A stretch of 64,000 nt of DNA from assembly GCA_017303805.1 (NCBI GenBank), contig JAFLBQ010000002.1, forward strand, positions 310,001 to 374,000. Reading direction: 5' to 3'. Below, piece by piece: positions 1-8,613 of the stretch. Both the position numbers and the translations under genes were made by a program. Each line of letters starts with the position of its first letter. Position 1 is the stretch's first letter. The DNA comes from Cytophagales bacterium. GTDB lineage: Bacteria; Bacteroidota; Bacteroidia; Cytophagales; Cyclobacteriaceae. Below the pieces are notes generated by a model that did no database searches, was not told where the DNA came from, and was given only the letters and a program-made list of their open reading frames with translations.

Positions 1-76
1 CACCGAATAACTTGCTCTTAACTGGAAGCACCTTGTTAGATTGGTGTAATTATTTTACCCTTTTTTGATTTTTAGC

Positions 77-84
77 TAAATTTG
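77..84 (+). promoter_or_regulatory. Candidate Bacteroidota -7 element for the first OmpA gene
   Basis: The octamer TAAATTTG matches the Bacteroidota housekeeping -7 consensus TAnnTTTG and lies 34 bp upstream of the ATG at 119. I do not see a TTG at the ideal 19-bp distance, so this is a weak call. Confidence 0.35.
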
Positions 85-118
85 GTTTCGAATTATAATA
101 CCTAGCCGGTAAAACCTT

Positions 119-2149
119 ATGACCAAACGATTTCTGCTGCTTTTAGCGATTAGTGCGTGCTTTTTCTCTTCATTTGGCCAGTCCGTGCAGTGGGCCACAA
201 AAGTGTTAGGATTTTCAACCGAGCTAACACCCATTCAATATTCGGCACAACAAGCCTTGGGTAAACCTAATGTACTTCCGGCTGGAGGTCAAAACCCCGG
301 AGCCTGGACACCCGACAAGCCCAAGCGCACGGAATACATCAAGTTGGGTTATGCCAACCCGATTCAAATTCAGCAAATAGCCATTGCCGAATCCTACAAC
401 CCGGGTGCTTTGTTTAAGGTGTTTGTCTATGACGAAGCCGGCCGGGAATATCCGGTACATACTTTTAATCCGATGGCAGTGCCCCTGCAAGGGCGCATGC
501 TCAATGTGTTTTTAGAAAAGACAAAATATAAAGTAGCTGCTGTAAAATTAGAATTCGATGGCAGCGCCTTAACCGATTACTTTTCGATTGATGCAGTTGC
601 CATTTCCGATTCGAACATTCCGATTATTGCCGATATAAACCTGCCCGAGTTGTTAAGCAAAGGGTTGGTAGTTGAGCGGCTGGATACAAACGTTAACAGC
701 GAGTTTAGCGAATACAATCCCTTGCTTTCGCCCGATGGTAAAACGCTTTACTTCAGCCGTAAAAACCACCCGGGCAATGTAGGCGGCACCAGCGATAAAG
801 AAGATATCTGGTATTCTGAACTTGGCCCTGATGGCAAGTGGTCATTAGCCAAAAACATGGGGCCACAATTCAATAACAGCCAACCCAATTTTGTAAACAC
901 CGTGTCGGCCACACCCGATGGCAAAGCGGTTGTTCTTTTACTCGGCAACAAATACCTCGACAAAGGTAAAATGGTAGCTGGTGTTTCTATCAGCTCGAAC
1001 GTTGGCGGCACGTGGAGTAAACCTCAGCCCCTTGAAATAGAAAATGATTATAACTACAATGAAAAGGCTAACTACTTTTTGGCTAACACCCGCAAAGCTT
1101 TACTTATGTCGGTTGAGCGTGATGATACCCAGGGTGGCCGCGACTTGTATGTGAGTTTTGAAAAAGATGATGGCAAATGGACACAGCCTCTTAATCTTGG
1201 TAAGACCATTAATACCGTAGGCGAGGAGTCGGCTCCCTTTTTAGCTTCTGACGATCGTACCCTCTACTTTTCATCTAACGGATTTAGTGGCTACGGTGGC
1301 AGCGATGTGTACATGTCCAAGCGGTTAGACGATACGTGGACGAACTGGTCGGCACCGGAAAATCTGGGCTCGGATATCAATACCAAATTAGACGATCTGT
1401 TCTTTAACATTCCCTCTACAAGCGAGTACGCCTATTACTCGCGTGGCGTAACCGCTGACAACTCGGATATTTTCAGAGTAAAGATGCCGATGTTCCTTAC
1501 ACCTGATCCGATTGTGATTGTACGCGGCAAGTTGGTGGATGCTAAAACCGGAGATCCTATCGGAGCCAAGATTATTTACGAACGCCTGCCCGATGGCAAA
1601 GAAGTAGGTGTTACGTATTCCGATCCGAAGACGGGCGAATACGAAATTCATTTACCCGGTGGGCACCTGTATGGGTTTCGTGCAGAGGCCGATGGACATA
1701 TTTCTGAAAATCAGAACCTGGACTTACGCAACTTCAAAAAAGATGGTGTGTTAACCGGCAAAGACATTACGCTGGCACCAATCGAAGTAGCTGTTGTGGA
1801 CGTAAACACCAGCATCAAATTGAACAACATCTTCTTTGATTTTGACAAGGCCGAGTTAAAACCTGAGTCGTTCCCTGAACTGAACCGCATTGTTGCTTTG
1901 ATGAAAGAAAAGAAAACCATGCAGGTTGAAATTGCCGGCCATACCGATCCGGTAGGTACCGAAGCCTACAACCTGGGTCTTTCTGAACGTAGAGCCAAAG
2001 CGGTGAGTGCTTACCTGGTTAAGCAAGGAATTGAGGCCGCCCGAATCAGCACCGTATTTTTTGGCGAAAGTCGCTTGTTGGATTCTTCCAACACACGCGA
2101 GGCGAATCGCAAGAATAGAAGAGTTGAATTTAAAATCTTAAAGCTCTGA
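119..2149 (+). CDS. OmpA-family protein with PD40 propeller and carboxypeptidase-regulatory-like domain
   Basis: This is a probable outer-membrane/periplasmic structural protein that anchors the envelope to peptidoglycan. Residues 1-21 form a signal peptide ending in SSFGQ. The N-terminal ~150 residues are a sugar-binding-like beta domain I cannot name. PD40/WD40-like strands follow (for example LSPDGKTLYFSR near 203 and ASDDRTLYFSSNGFSGYGGSD near 378). A carboxypeptidase-regulatory-like fold starts near 466 (VIVRGKLVDAKTGDPI). A C-terminal OmpA domain starts near 570 (IFFDFDKAELKPES, then IAGHTDPVGTEAYNLGLSERRA) and carries the peptidoglycan-binding Asp/Arg pattern. The order resembles PorE of the type IX secretion system, but the N-terminal TPRs of PorE are absent, so I do not call it PorE. 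It is followed 4 bp later by a second OmpA gene, suggesting an operon. Confidence 0.85.
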   Translation: MTKRFLLLLAISACFFSSFGQSVQWATKVLGFSTELTPIQYSAQQALGKPNVLPAGGQNPGAWTPDKPKRTEYIKLGYANPIQIQQIAIAESYNPGALFKVFVYDEAGREYPVHTFNPMAVPLQGRMLNVFLEKTKYKVAAVKLEFDGSALTDYFSIDAVAISDSNIPIIADINLPELLSKGLVVERLDTNVNSEFSEYNPLLSPDGKTLYFSRKNHPGNVGGTSDKEDIWYSELGPDGKWSLAKNMGPQFNNSQPNFVNTVSATPDGKAVVLLLGNKYLDKGKMVAGVSISSNVGGTWSKPQPLEIENDYNYNEKANYFLANTRKALLMSVERDDTQGGRDLYVSFEKDDGKWTQPLNLGKTINTVGEESAPFLASDDRTLYFSSNGFSGYGGSDVYMSKRLDDTWTNWSAPENLGSDINTKLDDLFFNIPSTSEYAYYSRGVTADNSDIFRVKMPMFLTPDPIVIVRGKLVDAKTGDPIGAKIIYERLPDGKEVGVTYSDPKTGEYEIHLPGGHLYGFRAEADGHISENQNLDLRNFKKDGVLTGKDITLAPIEVAVVDVNTSIKLNNIFFDFDKAELKPESFPELNRIVALMKEKKTMQVEIAGHTDPVGTEAYNLGLSERRAKAVSAYLVKQGIEAARISTVFFGESRLLDSSNTREANRKNRRVEFKILKL

Positions 2150-2153
2150 TAAA

Positions 2154-2867
2154 ATGAAGCGCACCCTGTTCGTGTTAGGATTTATAGTTGGCCTGGGCTC
2201 AACTTGTTTTTCACAAACCGATACGCTGGTTTATGCTTTAGGGTCCATTACCAGTGCGGCTACCAAAGAGCCGGTAAGTGCGCGCATCTCCTACCAAAGT
2301 TTGCCCTATGGCAGCAAGATTGGTTTTGCATCCGGTAGCTCCTTTAATTTTCCGTTGTTCGACAACGAAAAGTATTCTATTGTAGTGGAAGCTGCCGGGT
2401 ACGCTCCGGCTAAATATATTCTCGATCCGGCCGAAGCCGATGCAAATCGCAAGGTGGTGCGCAATATTGAATTGGCGTTACCCAACTCGGCTGCACGCAC
2501 TGCCGAAGAAACACATACGGTAGGCAAGGTAATGCGGTTGGACGATCTGAATTTTGATGCCGGTCGCAGCATTATTGCTGCTTCTTCTTATTCTGAGTTG
2601 GATGAAGTTGCTACGATGCTCAAAAAGAATCCGCGCATGGTAATTCAATTGGAGGGCCACACCGATACGCGTGGAAACGCCAACGCCAACCTGAAACTTT
2701 CGGAAGAGCGGGTGTTAGCTGTTAAAAAGTACCTGGTAACGAAAGGCGCCAATAAAAACCGTGTTAAAACCAAAGCCTTTGGTGGATCACAACCCCTAAG
2801 CATGGAAGACACGGAAGCTGCCCATTCACTTAACCGTAGGGTAGAGGTTAGGATTCTTGAAAATTAG
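2154..2867 (+). CDS. Short OmpA-family protein
   Basis: This 237-residue secreted protein has a signal peptide (1-20, ending in TCFSQ), a central carboxypeptidase-regulatory-like beta domain (residues ~25-105, SITSAATKEPVSARISYQSL) and a C-terminal OmpA domain (~125-237). The OmpA domain contains LNFDAGRSIIAASSYSELDE and QLEGHTDTRGNANANLKLSE. It looks like a cut-down version of its upstream neighbour that lacks the propeller, so the pair may have arisen by duplication and domain loss. The start is 4 bp after the upstream stop, so the two are probably co-transcribed. The 3' end overlaps the convergent downstream gene by 4 bp. A role in peptidoglycan tethering is inferred from the family. Confidence 0.85.
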   Translation: MKRTLFVLGFIVGLGSTCFSQTDTLVYALGSITSAATKEPVSARISYQSLPYGSKIGFASGSSFNFPLFDNEKYSIVVEAAGYAPAKYILDPAEADANRKVVRNIELALPNSAARTAEETHTVGKVMRLDDLNFDAGRSIIAASSYSELDEVATMLKKNPRMVIQLEGHTDTRGNANANLKLSEERVLAVKKYLVTKGANKNRVKTKAFGGSQPLSMEDTEAAHSLNRRVEVRILEN

Positions 2868-3676
2868 CGGGCCGCCACCGAACGATTAATGTAGCCGTAA
2901 AGCGATCTGATAAGATCTACTTTTTCTTCTTGCGGCATCTGGCTATTCACAATGGCGGTAATCAGAATTGCAGCAAACTCGTTGGTGCGGGGCGAATCGT
3001 AAATGCGCACGGCTGCTTTCAATTTTCTTGCGCTTTCAGGCACATCGCCTTCATTAAAAGCTACAATAGCTTGATTGAAAAGTAATAGCCCAGCCAATTG
3101 GTGTGGTTGAACAACCTGGTATAAATTCAAATCAAATTCATAATACACTTTGTTGCCGGCATAGGCCACCGGTTTATTCTGCTGGTAGGTGCTAATGCGC
3201 TGTTCTATTGCCAGGGCATTGGTTACAAACCCGTTTTGCCGATCCGTTGATTCAAGTAAGACTTGGCCATTAGTGGTTTGTACCGAAATAAAAATATGGT
3301 AATTGGTTTCGATAACGGTAAAGTCAAAACCAAATGCATCTAAAACTACGGCAAGCAAACTGGTAGCACTTAAGCAATCGTACTGCGCTTTCTGAAAAAC
3401 ATCGGCAAACTGCGCATACGGTTTATAGGTTTTTAAAAACCTGCGGTGGGTTTCTGAAAAAATCAGTTGCAGAAACGCCTGGTCATTCAGGGTTGTTCTT
3501 TTGTTGTTGAGCCGGGTAATGAATTGACTTATTTCGGTCGAAACCTTATCTCGATCGGCTTGGGGTGTGGTTTGAATCAGGCCGGGCAAAATAGATTGCG
3601 CCACGGCACCTCTTGCCATACCCACAACTAAAATCACAACCGCAACGAGCCTGTACATTATGTCAATATTATGCAA
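2864..3676 (-). CDS. Secreted transglutaminase-like fold protein
   Basis: I do not know a specific function. The N-terminus is a signal peptide (MYRLVAVVILVV...GAVAQS), and the Met at residue 7 (end 3658) is an equally good start. The middle shows a plausible papain/transglutaminase-like triad: Cys101 in YDCLSATSLL, His127 in NYHIFISV and Asp145 in LESTDRQNG. The order and spacing fit a bacterial transglutaminase-like domain. The remaining C-terminus is helical. It shares its upstream region, with the 11-bp-phased repeats, with the divergent aldehyde dehydrogenase gene. Its 3' end overlaps the OmpA gene by 4 bp. Confidence 0.7.
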   Translation of the reverse strand: MHNIDIMYRLVAVVILVVGMARGAVAQSILPGLIQTTPQADRDKVSTEISQFITRLNNKRTTLNDQAFLQLIFSETHRRFLKTYKPYAQFADVFQKAQYDCLSATSLLAVVLDAFGFDFTVIETNYHIFISVQTTNGQVLLESTDRQNGFVTNALAIEQRISTYQQNKPVAYAGNKVYYEFDLNLYQVVQPHQLAGLLLFNQAIVAFNEGDVPESARKLKAAVRIYDSPRTNEFAAILITAIVNSQMPQEEKVDLIRSLYGYINRSVAAR

Positions 3677-3689
3677 AATCCTACTAAAG

Positions 3690-3739
3690 GTAACATTAAG
3701 GTAACATAATCCAAATTTCTGTTAACATTGGCTTAACAT
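3690..3739. promoter_or_regulatory. Pho-box-like array of four direct hexamers
   Basis: Four near-identical hexamers lie on the same strand: GTAACA at 3690, GTAACA at 3701, TTAACA at 3722 and TTAACA at 3733. Steps are 11, 21 and 11 bp, so all sit on one face of the helix. TTAACA-N5-TTAACA is the form of the Bacillus PhoP box, and 11-bp direct repeats are typical of OmpR/PhoB-family regulators. The array lies between two divergent genes and ends 17 bp upstream of the probable -33 element of the aldehyde dehydrogenase promoter. The regulator's identity is inferred. Confidence 0.5.
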
Positions 3740-3755
3740 TGGATTGTGGCCCAAA

Positions 3756-3785
3756 TTGTTTTTGAAAAGCCTTTGGCTACCTTTC
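3756..3785 (+). promoter_or_regulatory. Candidate promoter of the aldehyde dehydrogenase gene
   Basis: TTG at 3756-3758 and TACCTTTC at 3778-3785 are separated by 19 bp. This fits the Bacteroidota TTG-N19-TAnnTTTG pattern with one mismatch in the last base. The coding start at 3808 is 23 bp downstream. Confidence 0.5.
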
Positions 3786-3807
3786 TCAAAGGAAAATTCT
3801 TACTTAG

Positions 3808-5235
3808 ATGCAAACCGAGACCGTTGTTGAAAATCCGTACCGGCAGTTATTTCTTGCACAGCAAGCCAATAGCATTAGCCTGCGGGCGCAATCCTGGAAA
3901 GCGCGCAGAAAGCTGTTAAAAGGTTTTTTGGCTTTCGTTACGGACAACCGCAGCCGCATCCATCAGGCTCTTAACGCTGATTTAGGGAAATCAGAAATTG
4001 AGACCGATATCAGCGAAGTTTATCCGGTTGTTACAGAATTAAAACACGCCATCAACAACCTGTCGAATTGGGTACAACCGGAGCCGGTTGACGCACCACT
4101 TACTTTTTTGGGTACTACATCAGAAGTTCAGTACGAACCCAAGGGCGTTTGCCTGATTATCGGGCCATGGAATTTCCCTTTCAATCTTACCTTAGGGCCC
4201 CTTGTCTCTTGCCTGGCGGCCGGCAACACCGCCATTCTTAAACCTTCGGAGTTTACTGGCAATACTTCGAGGCTCATCCGCGAACTGGTACAGGAATATT
4301 TCCAAGAAGACCAGGTAGCAGTTATTGAAGGCGATGCCGATACTGCAGCCCAGCTTCTTAAACTTCCGTTCGATCATATCTTTTTTACCGGAAGTACAGC
4401 CGTGGGAAAAATTGTAATGCGTGCTGCGGCTGACCATCTTAGTTCGGTTACTCTTGAGCTTGGGGGCAAATCGCCTACAGTAATTGACTCCTCGGCAAAC
4501 TTGCGCGATGCGGCCAAACGAATTGCCTTCGGAAAATTTTTAAATGTAGGCCAGACTTGCGTGGCCCCCGATTACGTATTGATTGATAAGGCTGTGGAGC
4601 GGGAGTTTATTGAGTTGCTGCAGCAAAGTATTATAAGCCTCTTTGGCGTAGATGGCCACCTTACCCCGCAATCCCCACATTATGGTCGAATAATTAATAG
4701 CCGCAACTTTAACCGCATAGATACCCTGGTGCAAGATGCCATCCGGTTGGGGGCCACGGTTGAATTGAATGGTACTTCCGATGCTGCCCAGCGCTTCTTT
4801 CACCCGGTAATTTTAAGTGGCGTTGCTGTTGATTCGAAAATTATGGCCGAAGAAATATTCGGGCCGGTGCTACCCATTTTATCGTACACGCACGAAGACG
4901 AAATCCTGCCCATCATTCAATCGCGCCCCAAGCCCCTGGCATTCTACATCTTTAGTACCCGAAGTGCCTTCCGCCAAAAGCTTACCGATGCGGTTTCTGC
5001 CGGGGCAGTTTGCATGAACGATTGCGTGCTGCAGTTTAGCCATCCTAACCTACCCTTTGGCGGGGTTAATGCCAGTGGGTTTGGCAAAGCACATGGCCGC
5101 CACGGGTTTCTCGCGTTCAGCAACGAAAAGCCTGTGTTAAAACAAAAGCGCGGCTTAACGATGAGTTCGTTTCTCTATCCGCCTTTTAACAATCGCGTAA
5201 AGCGCACGATTAACCTCATGTTACGCTGGCTTTAG
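3808..5235 (+). CDS. NAD(P)-dependent aldehyde dehydrogenase (class 3-like)
   Basis: Oxidises an aldehyde to the acid with NAD(P)+. At 475 residues it has the length of ALDH3-type enzymes. Visible motifs are GPWNFP (119-124), cofactor Lys145 in LKPSE, FTGS (193-196), the general base Glu217 in VTLELGGKSP and the nucleophile Cys251 in GQTCVAPDY. The C-terminal GRHGFLAFSNEKPV is typical of the class 3 group (fatty or medium-chain aldehydes). It has its own promoter and a Pho-box-like array upstream and is followed by an unrelated AsmA gene. The substrate cannot be read from the sequence. Confidence 0.92.
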   Translation: MQTETVVENPYRQLFLAQQANSISLRAQSWKARRKLLKGFLAFVTDNRSRIHQALNADLGKSEIETDISEVYPVVTELKHAINNLSNWVQPEPVDAPLTFLGTTSEVQYEPKGVCLIIGPWNFPFNLTLGPLVSCLAAGNTAILKPSEFTGNTSRLIRELVQEYFQEDQVAVIEGDADTAAQLLKLPFDHIFFTGSTAVGKIVMRAAADHLSSVTLELGGKSPTVIDSSANLRDAAKRIAFGKFLNVGQTCVAPDYVLIDKAVEREFIELLQQSIISLFGVDGHLTPQSPHYGRIINSRNFNRIDTLVQDAIRLGATVELNGTSDAAQRFFHPVILSGVAVDSKIMAEEIFGPVLPILSYTHEDEILPIIQSRPKPLAFYIFSTRSAFRQKLTDAVSAGAVCMNDCVLQFSHPNLPFGGVNASGFGKAHGRHGFLAFSNEKPVLKQKRGLTMSSFLYPPFNNRVKRTINLMLRWL

Positions 5236-5308
5236 CATACCATGCACAGGGTAAACAACGTTTGATTTAAGTATGGGCAACGGGCACAATTGTTGCGTTT
5301 GGTTTTGC

Positions 5309-5316
5309 TAATTTTG
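5309..5316 (+). promoter_or_regulatory. Candidate -7 element of the AsmA gene
   Basis: TAATTTTG matches TAnnTTTG and lies 25 bp before the ATG at 5342. TTG triplets at 5290 and 5293 are the nearest -33 candidates, although the spacing is shorter than 19 bp. Confidence 0.35.
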
Positions 5317-5341
5317 TAACCTGATTTATCTTTTGTAGCGT

Positions 5342-8317
5342 ATGAAAATTGTTAAGAAAATTCTAGTTGGCCTGGCTGTAGTTTTTGTTCTGTTGATTGC
5401 TGCCGCATTTATTATTCCGATTGTGTTTAAAGATAACATCAAGGCTGCCATCGACAAAGAGATTGAGAAAAACGTAAATGCCGATGTGCTCTTTGATGTA
5501 AATAACTTTAGCCTCTCGCTGTTTAGCAACTTCCCCAACGTTACTGCCCAAATAAAAGAGCTTGGGGTTTTTAACCGCGCTCCCTTTGAGGGCGTTCCGC
5601 TATTTTTAGTTGGCCGGATTGATATTGAGGTTAACCTGAAAGATGTTCTATTTGGCGATCAGCTCCGGCTGAAGGGAATTACATTGATAGATCCGCAGAT
5701 AACTGTAAAAGTATTAGCCGATGGTCGCGCCAACTACGACATCACCTACCCATCCACAGAAGCAACTCCTGTTGCACAAGAAGAAGCCGGATCGTTTTCG
5801 TTTGGTATCGACCACTGGGAAATTATTAATGGCGAACTGATTTATGACGATGCCTCGCTCGCCTTCTACACCTCTGTTAAAGGACTAAACCATAGCGGCA
5901 GTGGAGACTTTAACGAAAAAGCATTCGACCTGAAAACTAAAACCGCACTGGAGAGTCTTACGCTTCGGTTTGATGGTGTAGAATACATTACCAACAAGCG
6001 CGCAGAAGTAAATGCAGTAATCGGTATTAGCGAAAACTATTCGCTCTACACTTTTAAAGAAAATGTTACGCGCCTGAATGATTTTGCCCTTAGCGCCAAC
6101 GGCTGGTTTAAAATGAACCCGAATGATTTTGGGATGGACATCGCATTCAGCAGTCCTGAAAACACATTCAAAAGTTTGCTTTCGCTGGTGCCCGGTGTTT
6201 ACACTCAGAACTTTGGCAAAATTGAAACCAAGGGCGACCTGGCATTTTCGGGGTTCGTAAAAGGAACCTTCAGCGAGACACAAATGCCAGCATTTAATCT
6301 GAATCTGAAAGTAGATGAGGCAATGTTCAAGTATCCCGATCTGCCAACAGCTATCACCAACATTAACATGGATTTACTGGTAGATAACAAAACTGGTGTT
6401 ATTGAAAACACGTTGGTTGATCTGAAAAAACTGCATCTCGATTTTGGAAGCAATCCGGTAGATGCGCGATTAATGATCGAAAACCTGAAAGACTACCGCA
6501 TGGATGGCCAGCTAAAGGCATCGCTTAACCTGGCTGAATTAGGTAAAATGTTTCCGATGGAAGGTCTTACCATGGCAGGTTTGTTTGCGGTTGATGCATC
6601 GGCCAAGGGTGTGTACGATAGTTTGAAAAAAATTATTCCAGCCGTAAATGCGGCTATGTCGCTTAAAGAGGGTTACATAAAATCTTCTGAGTTTCCGCTG
6701 CCTCTGGAAAAAGTTCGGTTTACATCTACTGTTAAAAACTCCTCGGGTAAAATGACCGAAACCTTTGTTACCGTTACTGATTTTGGAATGGTGATGGATG
6801 GCGAAAGCTTTGGCGGCAACCTGAGTTTACAAAACCTGGACGACTACACCTGGGACCTGAATGCCAAAGGTGGAATTGATCTGGAGAAGATCACCAAAAT
6901 CTTTCCCCTGGAGGGCATGACCCTGGCGGGAAAAGTGAAGGCCGATATTGAAACAAAGGGTAAATACTCGGATGTAACCGCCAACCGCTACGACAAACTT
7001 CCTACCAGTGGCAACGCCTCGCTTAAAGACTTTAGGTTTACCATGAAGGATTTACCCTATGCTGTTACCATTACACAAGCCGATGCCACGTTTGACCCTA
7101 AGAAGATAGAGCTGAAAAACACAACGGGTACCATTGGTAAAAGCGATTTTGCCGTTAGTGGCGCCATTAATAATTACATTGGCTACGTGTTTGGTAACGA
7201 AACGATAAAAGGAAATGTAAATTTCAATTCAACCTTATTGGATTTGAATGAGTTTATGACCGAAACGGAGCCCGCGCAACCCACTACTGAAAGTACACCA
7301 ATGGGGGTAATACCCGTACCTCAAAACATAGATTTTATTCTCCACTCCAACATCAAAACTGTTAAGATGATGGATTTTGTTATAAGCAATGCAAGCGGAG
7401 ATATACTTGTGAAAGATGGAATAGCCAACCTGAACGGCATAAAGTTTAATTTGCTGGGTGGCGCTTTTTCGGTTACCGGTAGTTACAACACCAAAGACAT
7501 TGCCCATCCATTATACGATTTCGGGTTGAAGATTGAGAACATGAGCGTGCAGCAGGCCGCCAACTCTTTCTCGATTGTAAAAACCTATGCACCCATTGCC
7601 GGCTTGGTGAACGGAAATTTTGGAACCGATTTTAAAATAACCGGTGAGTTGGGGCCGGACATGATGCCGAAGATGAATACCGTAAACGGCAGTGGCCTGA
7701 TTAAAGTAGCACAAGCTGCCCTTACACAATCTAAACTTATTTCGGGTATTACTTCACTTACCAAATTAGACGATGCCGACAATGTAACACTTAAGGATGT
7801 GTTAATGTCTGCCAGTATTAAAGATGGCCAGCTAAGTGTAAAGCCTTTTGATGTAAAGTTTGGCAGTTATGTTACCACGATTAGTGGTAGCACCAACTTA
7901 GATGGTACTATTAACTATGGTTTGAAAATGAATGTACCGGCCGGTAAGCTGGGGGCGCAATTTCAAGGGCTTGTTAATCAATATAGCGGAAGCAAAAACT
8001 CAACTTCAGAAATTCCACTGAATATCGGCCTGGGTGGTTCGTTTACCGATCCGAAAGTAACGCTGCTGGCGCAAGAACAAAAAGAGCAGGTGAAAGAGGC
8101 GGTTACTGCCGCAGCCCAGGAAAAAGGTAAGCAAGCTGTAGAGGGGCTACTGGCTGGCGAAAAACCAAAAGATGCACTTAACAATTTGCTGAATCCTAAA
8201 AAAGATACGACTGCGAAAACAACCGCAGCGGATACAACCAAAACAGATCTTAAACAGGAGGCTCAAAAAGCTTTGGAAAACAAGCTTCAAAATTTGCTAA
8301 AGAAAAAGAAGAATTAA
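5342..8317 (+). CDS. AsmA-family inner-membrane/periplasmic protein
   Basis: A 991-residue protein with one N-terminal membrane anchor (residues ~7-29, ILVGLAVVFVLLIAAAFII). A long, beta-rich periplasmic body with AsmA-type repeats follows (for example NVTAQIKELGVFN, LRLKGITLIDPQITV, KLDDADNVTLKDVLMSASI). The C-terminal ~90 residues are Lys/Ala/Thr-rich and low complexity (EQKEQVKEAVTAAAQEKGKQ). AsmA proteins belong to the bridge-like lipid-transfer family and are thought to move phospholipids to the outer membrane, so that role is inferred here. No partner genes are adjacent. The stop lies 20 bp before the two-hairpin repeat. Confidence 0.85.
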   Translation: MKIVKKILVGLAVVFVLLIAAAFIIPIVFKDNIKAAIDKEIEKNVNADVLFDVNNFSLSLFSNFPNVTAQIKELGVFNRAPFEGVPLFLVGRIDIEVNLKDVLFGDQLRLKGITLIDPQITVKVLADGRANYDITYPSTEATPVAQEEAGSFSFGIDHWEIINGELIYDDASLAFYTSVKGLNHSGSGDFNEKAFDLKTKTALESLTLRFDGVEYITNKRAEVNAVIGISENYSLYTFKENVTRLNDFALSANGWFKMNPNDFGMDIAFSSPENTFKSLLSLVPGVYTQNFGKIETKGDLAFSGFVKGTFSETQMPAFNLNLKVDEAMFKYPDLPTAITNINMDLLVDNKTGVIENTLVDLKKLHLDFGSNPVDARLMIENLKDYRMDGQLKASLNLAELGKMFPMEGLTMAGLFAVDASAKGVYDSLKKIIPAVNAAMSLKEGYIKSSEFPLPLEKVRFTSTVKNSSGKMTETFVTVTDFGMVMDGESFGGNLSLQNLDDYTWDLNAKGGIDLEKITKIFPLEGMTLAGKVKADIETKGKYSDVTANRYDKLPTSGNASLKDFRFTMKDLPYAVTITQADATFDPKKIELKNTTGTIGKSDFAVSGAINNYIGYVFGNETIKGNVNFNSTLLDLNEFMTETEPAQPTTESTPMGVIPVPQNIDFILHSNIKTVKMMDFVISNASGDILVKDGIANLNGIKFNLLGGAFSVTGSYNTKDIAHPLYDFGLKIENMSVQQAANSFSIVKTYAPIAGLVNGNFGTDFKITGELGPDMMPKMNTVNGSGLIKVAQAALTQSKLISGITSLTKLDDADNVTLKDVLMSASIKDGQLSVKPFDVKFGSYVTTISGSTNLDGTINYGLKMNVPAGKLGAQFQGLVNQYSGSKNSTSEIPLNIGLGGSFTDPKVTLLAQEQKEQVKEAVTAAAQEKGKQAVEGLLAGEKPKDALNNLLNPKKDTTAKTTAADTTKTDLKQEAQKALENKLQNLLKKKKN

Positions 8318-8330
8318 TTCTTCGTGTCCT

Positions 8331-8424
8331 TTTTCAAGTATCGTCTCCCGTCTCGGGGACGATACGGTTTAAAGTTTCCGAACCAGCATCGTCCTCTGCG
8401 AGAGACGATGATGGAATTGAGACT
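8331..8424. repeat. Two-hairpin repeat unit, copy 1
   Basis: It contains hairpin A (8338-8365: arms GTATCGTC/GACGATAC, a bulged T, CCCG/CGGG, loop TCT) and hairpin B (8387-8410: CATCGT/ACGATG, a bulged C, CTCT/AGAG, loop GCG), separated by 21 nt. An outer arm AGTTTC/GAGACT (8373-8378 and 8419-8424) can enclose hairpin B. Both hairpins have related arms and a single bulge, as in REP/REPIN-type elements. No transposase is nearby. Confidence 0.75.
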
Positions 8425-8460
8425 CAATCTTTGCGAACAAACCCAAATACCGGATAGTTG

Positions 8461-8553
8461 TTTTCAAGTATCGTCTCCCGTCTCGGGGACGATACGGGTT
8501 TAATGGTTCACGAATACATCGTCCTCTGCGAGAGACGATGCGGGAATGTGAAC
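8461..8553. repeat. Two-hairpin repeat unit, copy 2
   Basis: A second copy lies exactly 130 bp after the first: hairpin A at 8468-8495 and hairpin B at 8517-8540 are both identical to copy 1, and the leading TTTTCAA is shared. The 21-nt spacer differs. The outer arm around hairpin B has also changed on both sides, to GTTCAC (8506-8511) and GTGAAC (8548-8553), which keeps pairing possible. It ends 60 bp upstream of the MFS start. Confidence 0.75.
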
Positions 8554-8613
8554 TTAACGATGGTACTTGTAAAATTATGTTTTTGTGATCCGGATTACCT
8601 ACCTTCAAACCAC

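Noticed and set aside
8369-8608. A minus-strand frame through the two-hairpin repeats
   Set aside because: It is made mostly of repeat sequence and basic residues, with no homology pattern.
8458-8613. Upstream extension of the MFS gene
   Set aside because: The extra 52 residues are encoded by the hairpin repeat and are not membrane-like; the Met at 8614 begins a normal transporter N-terminus.
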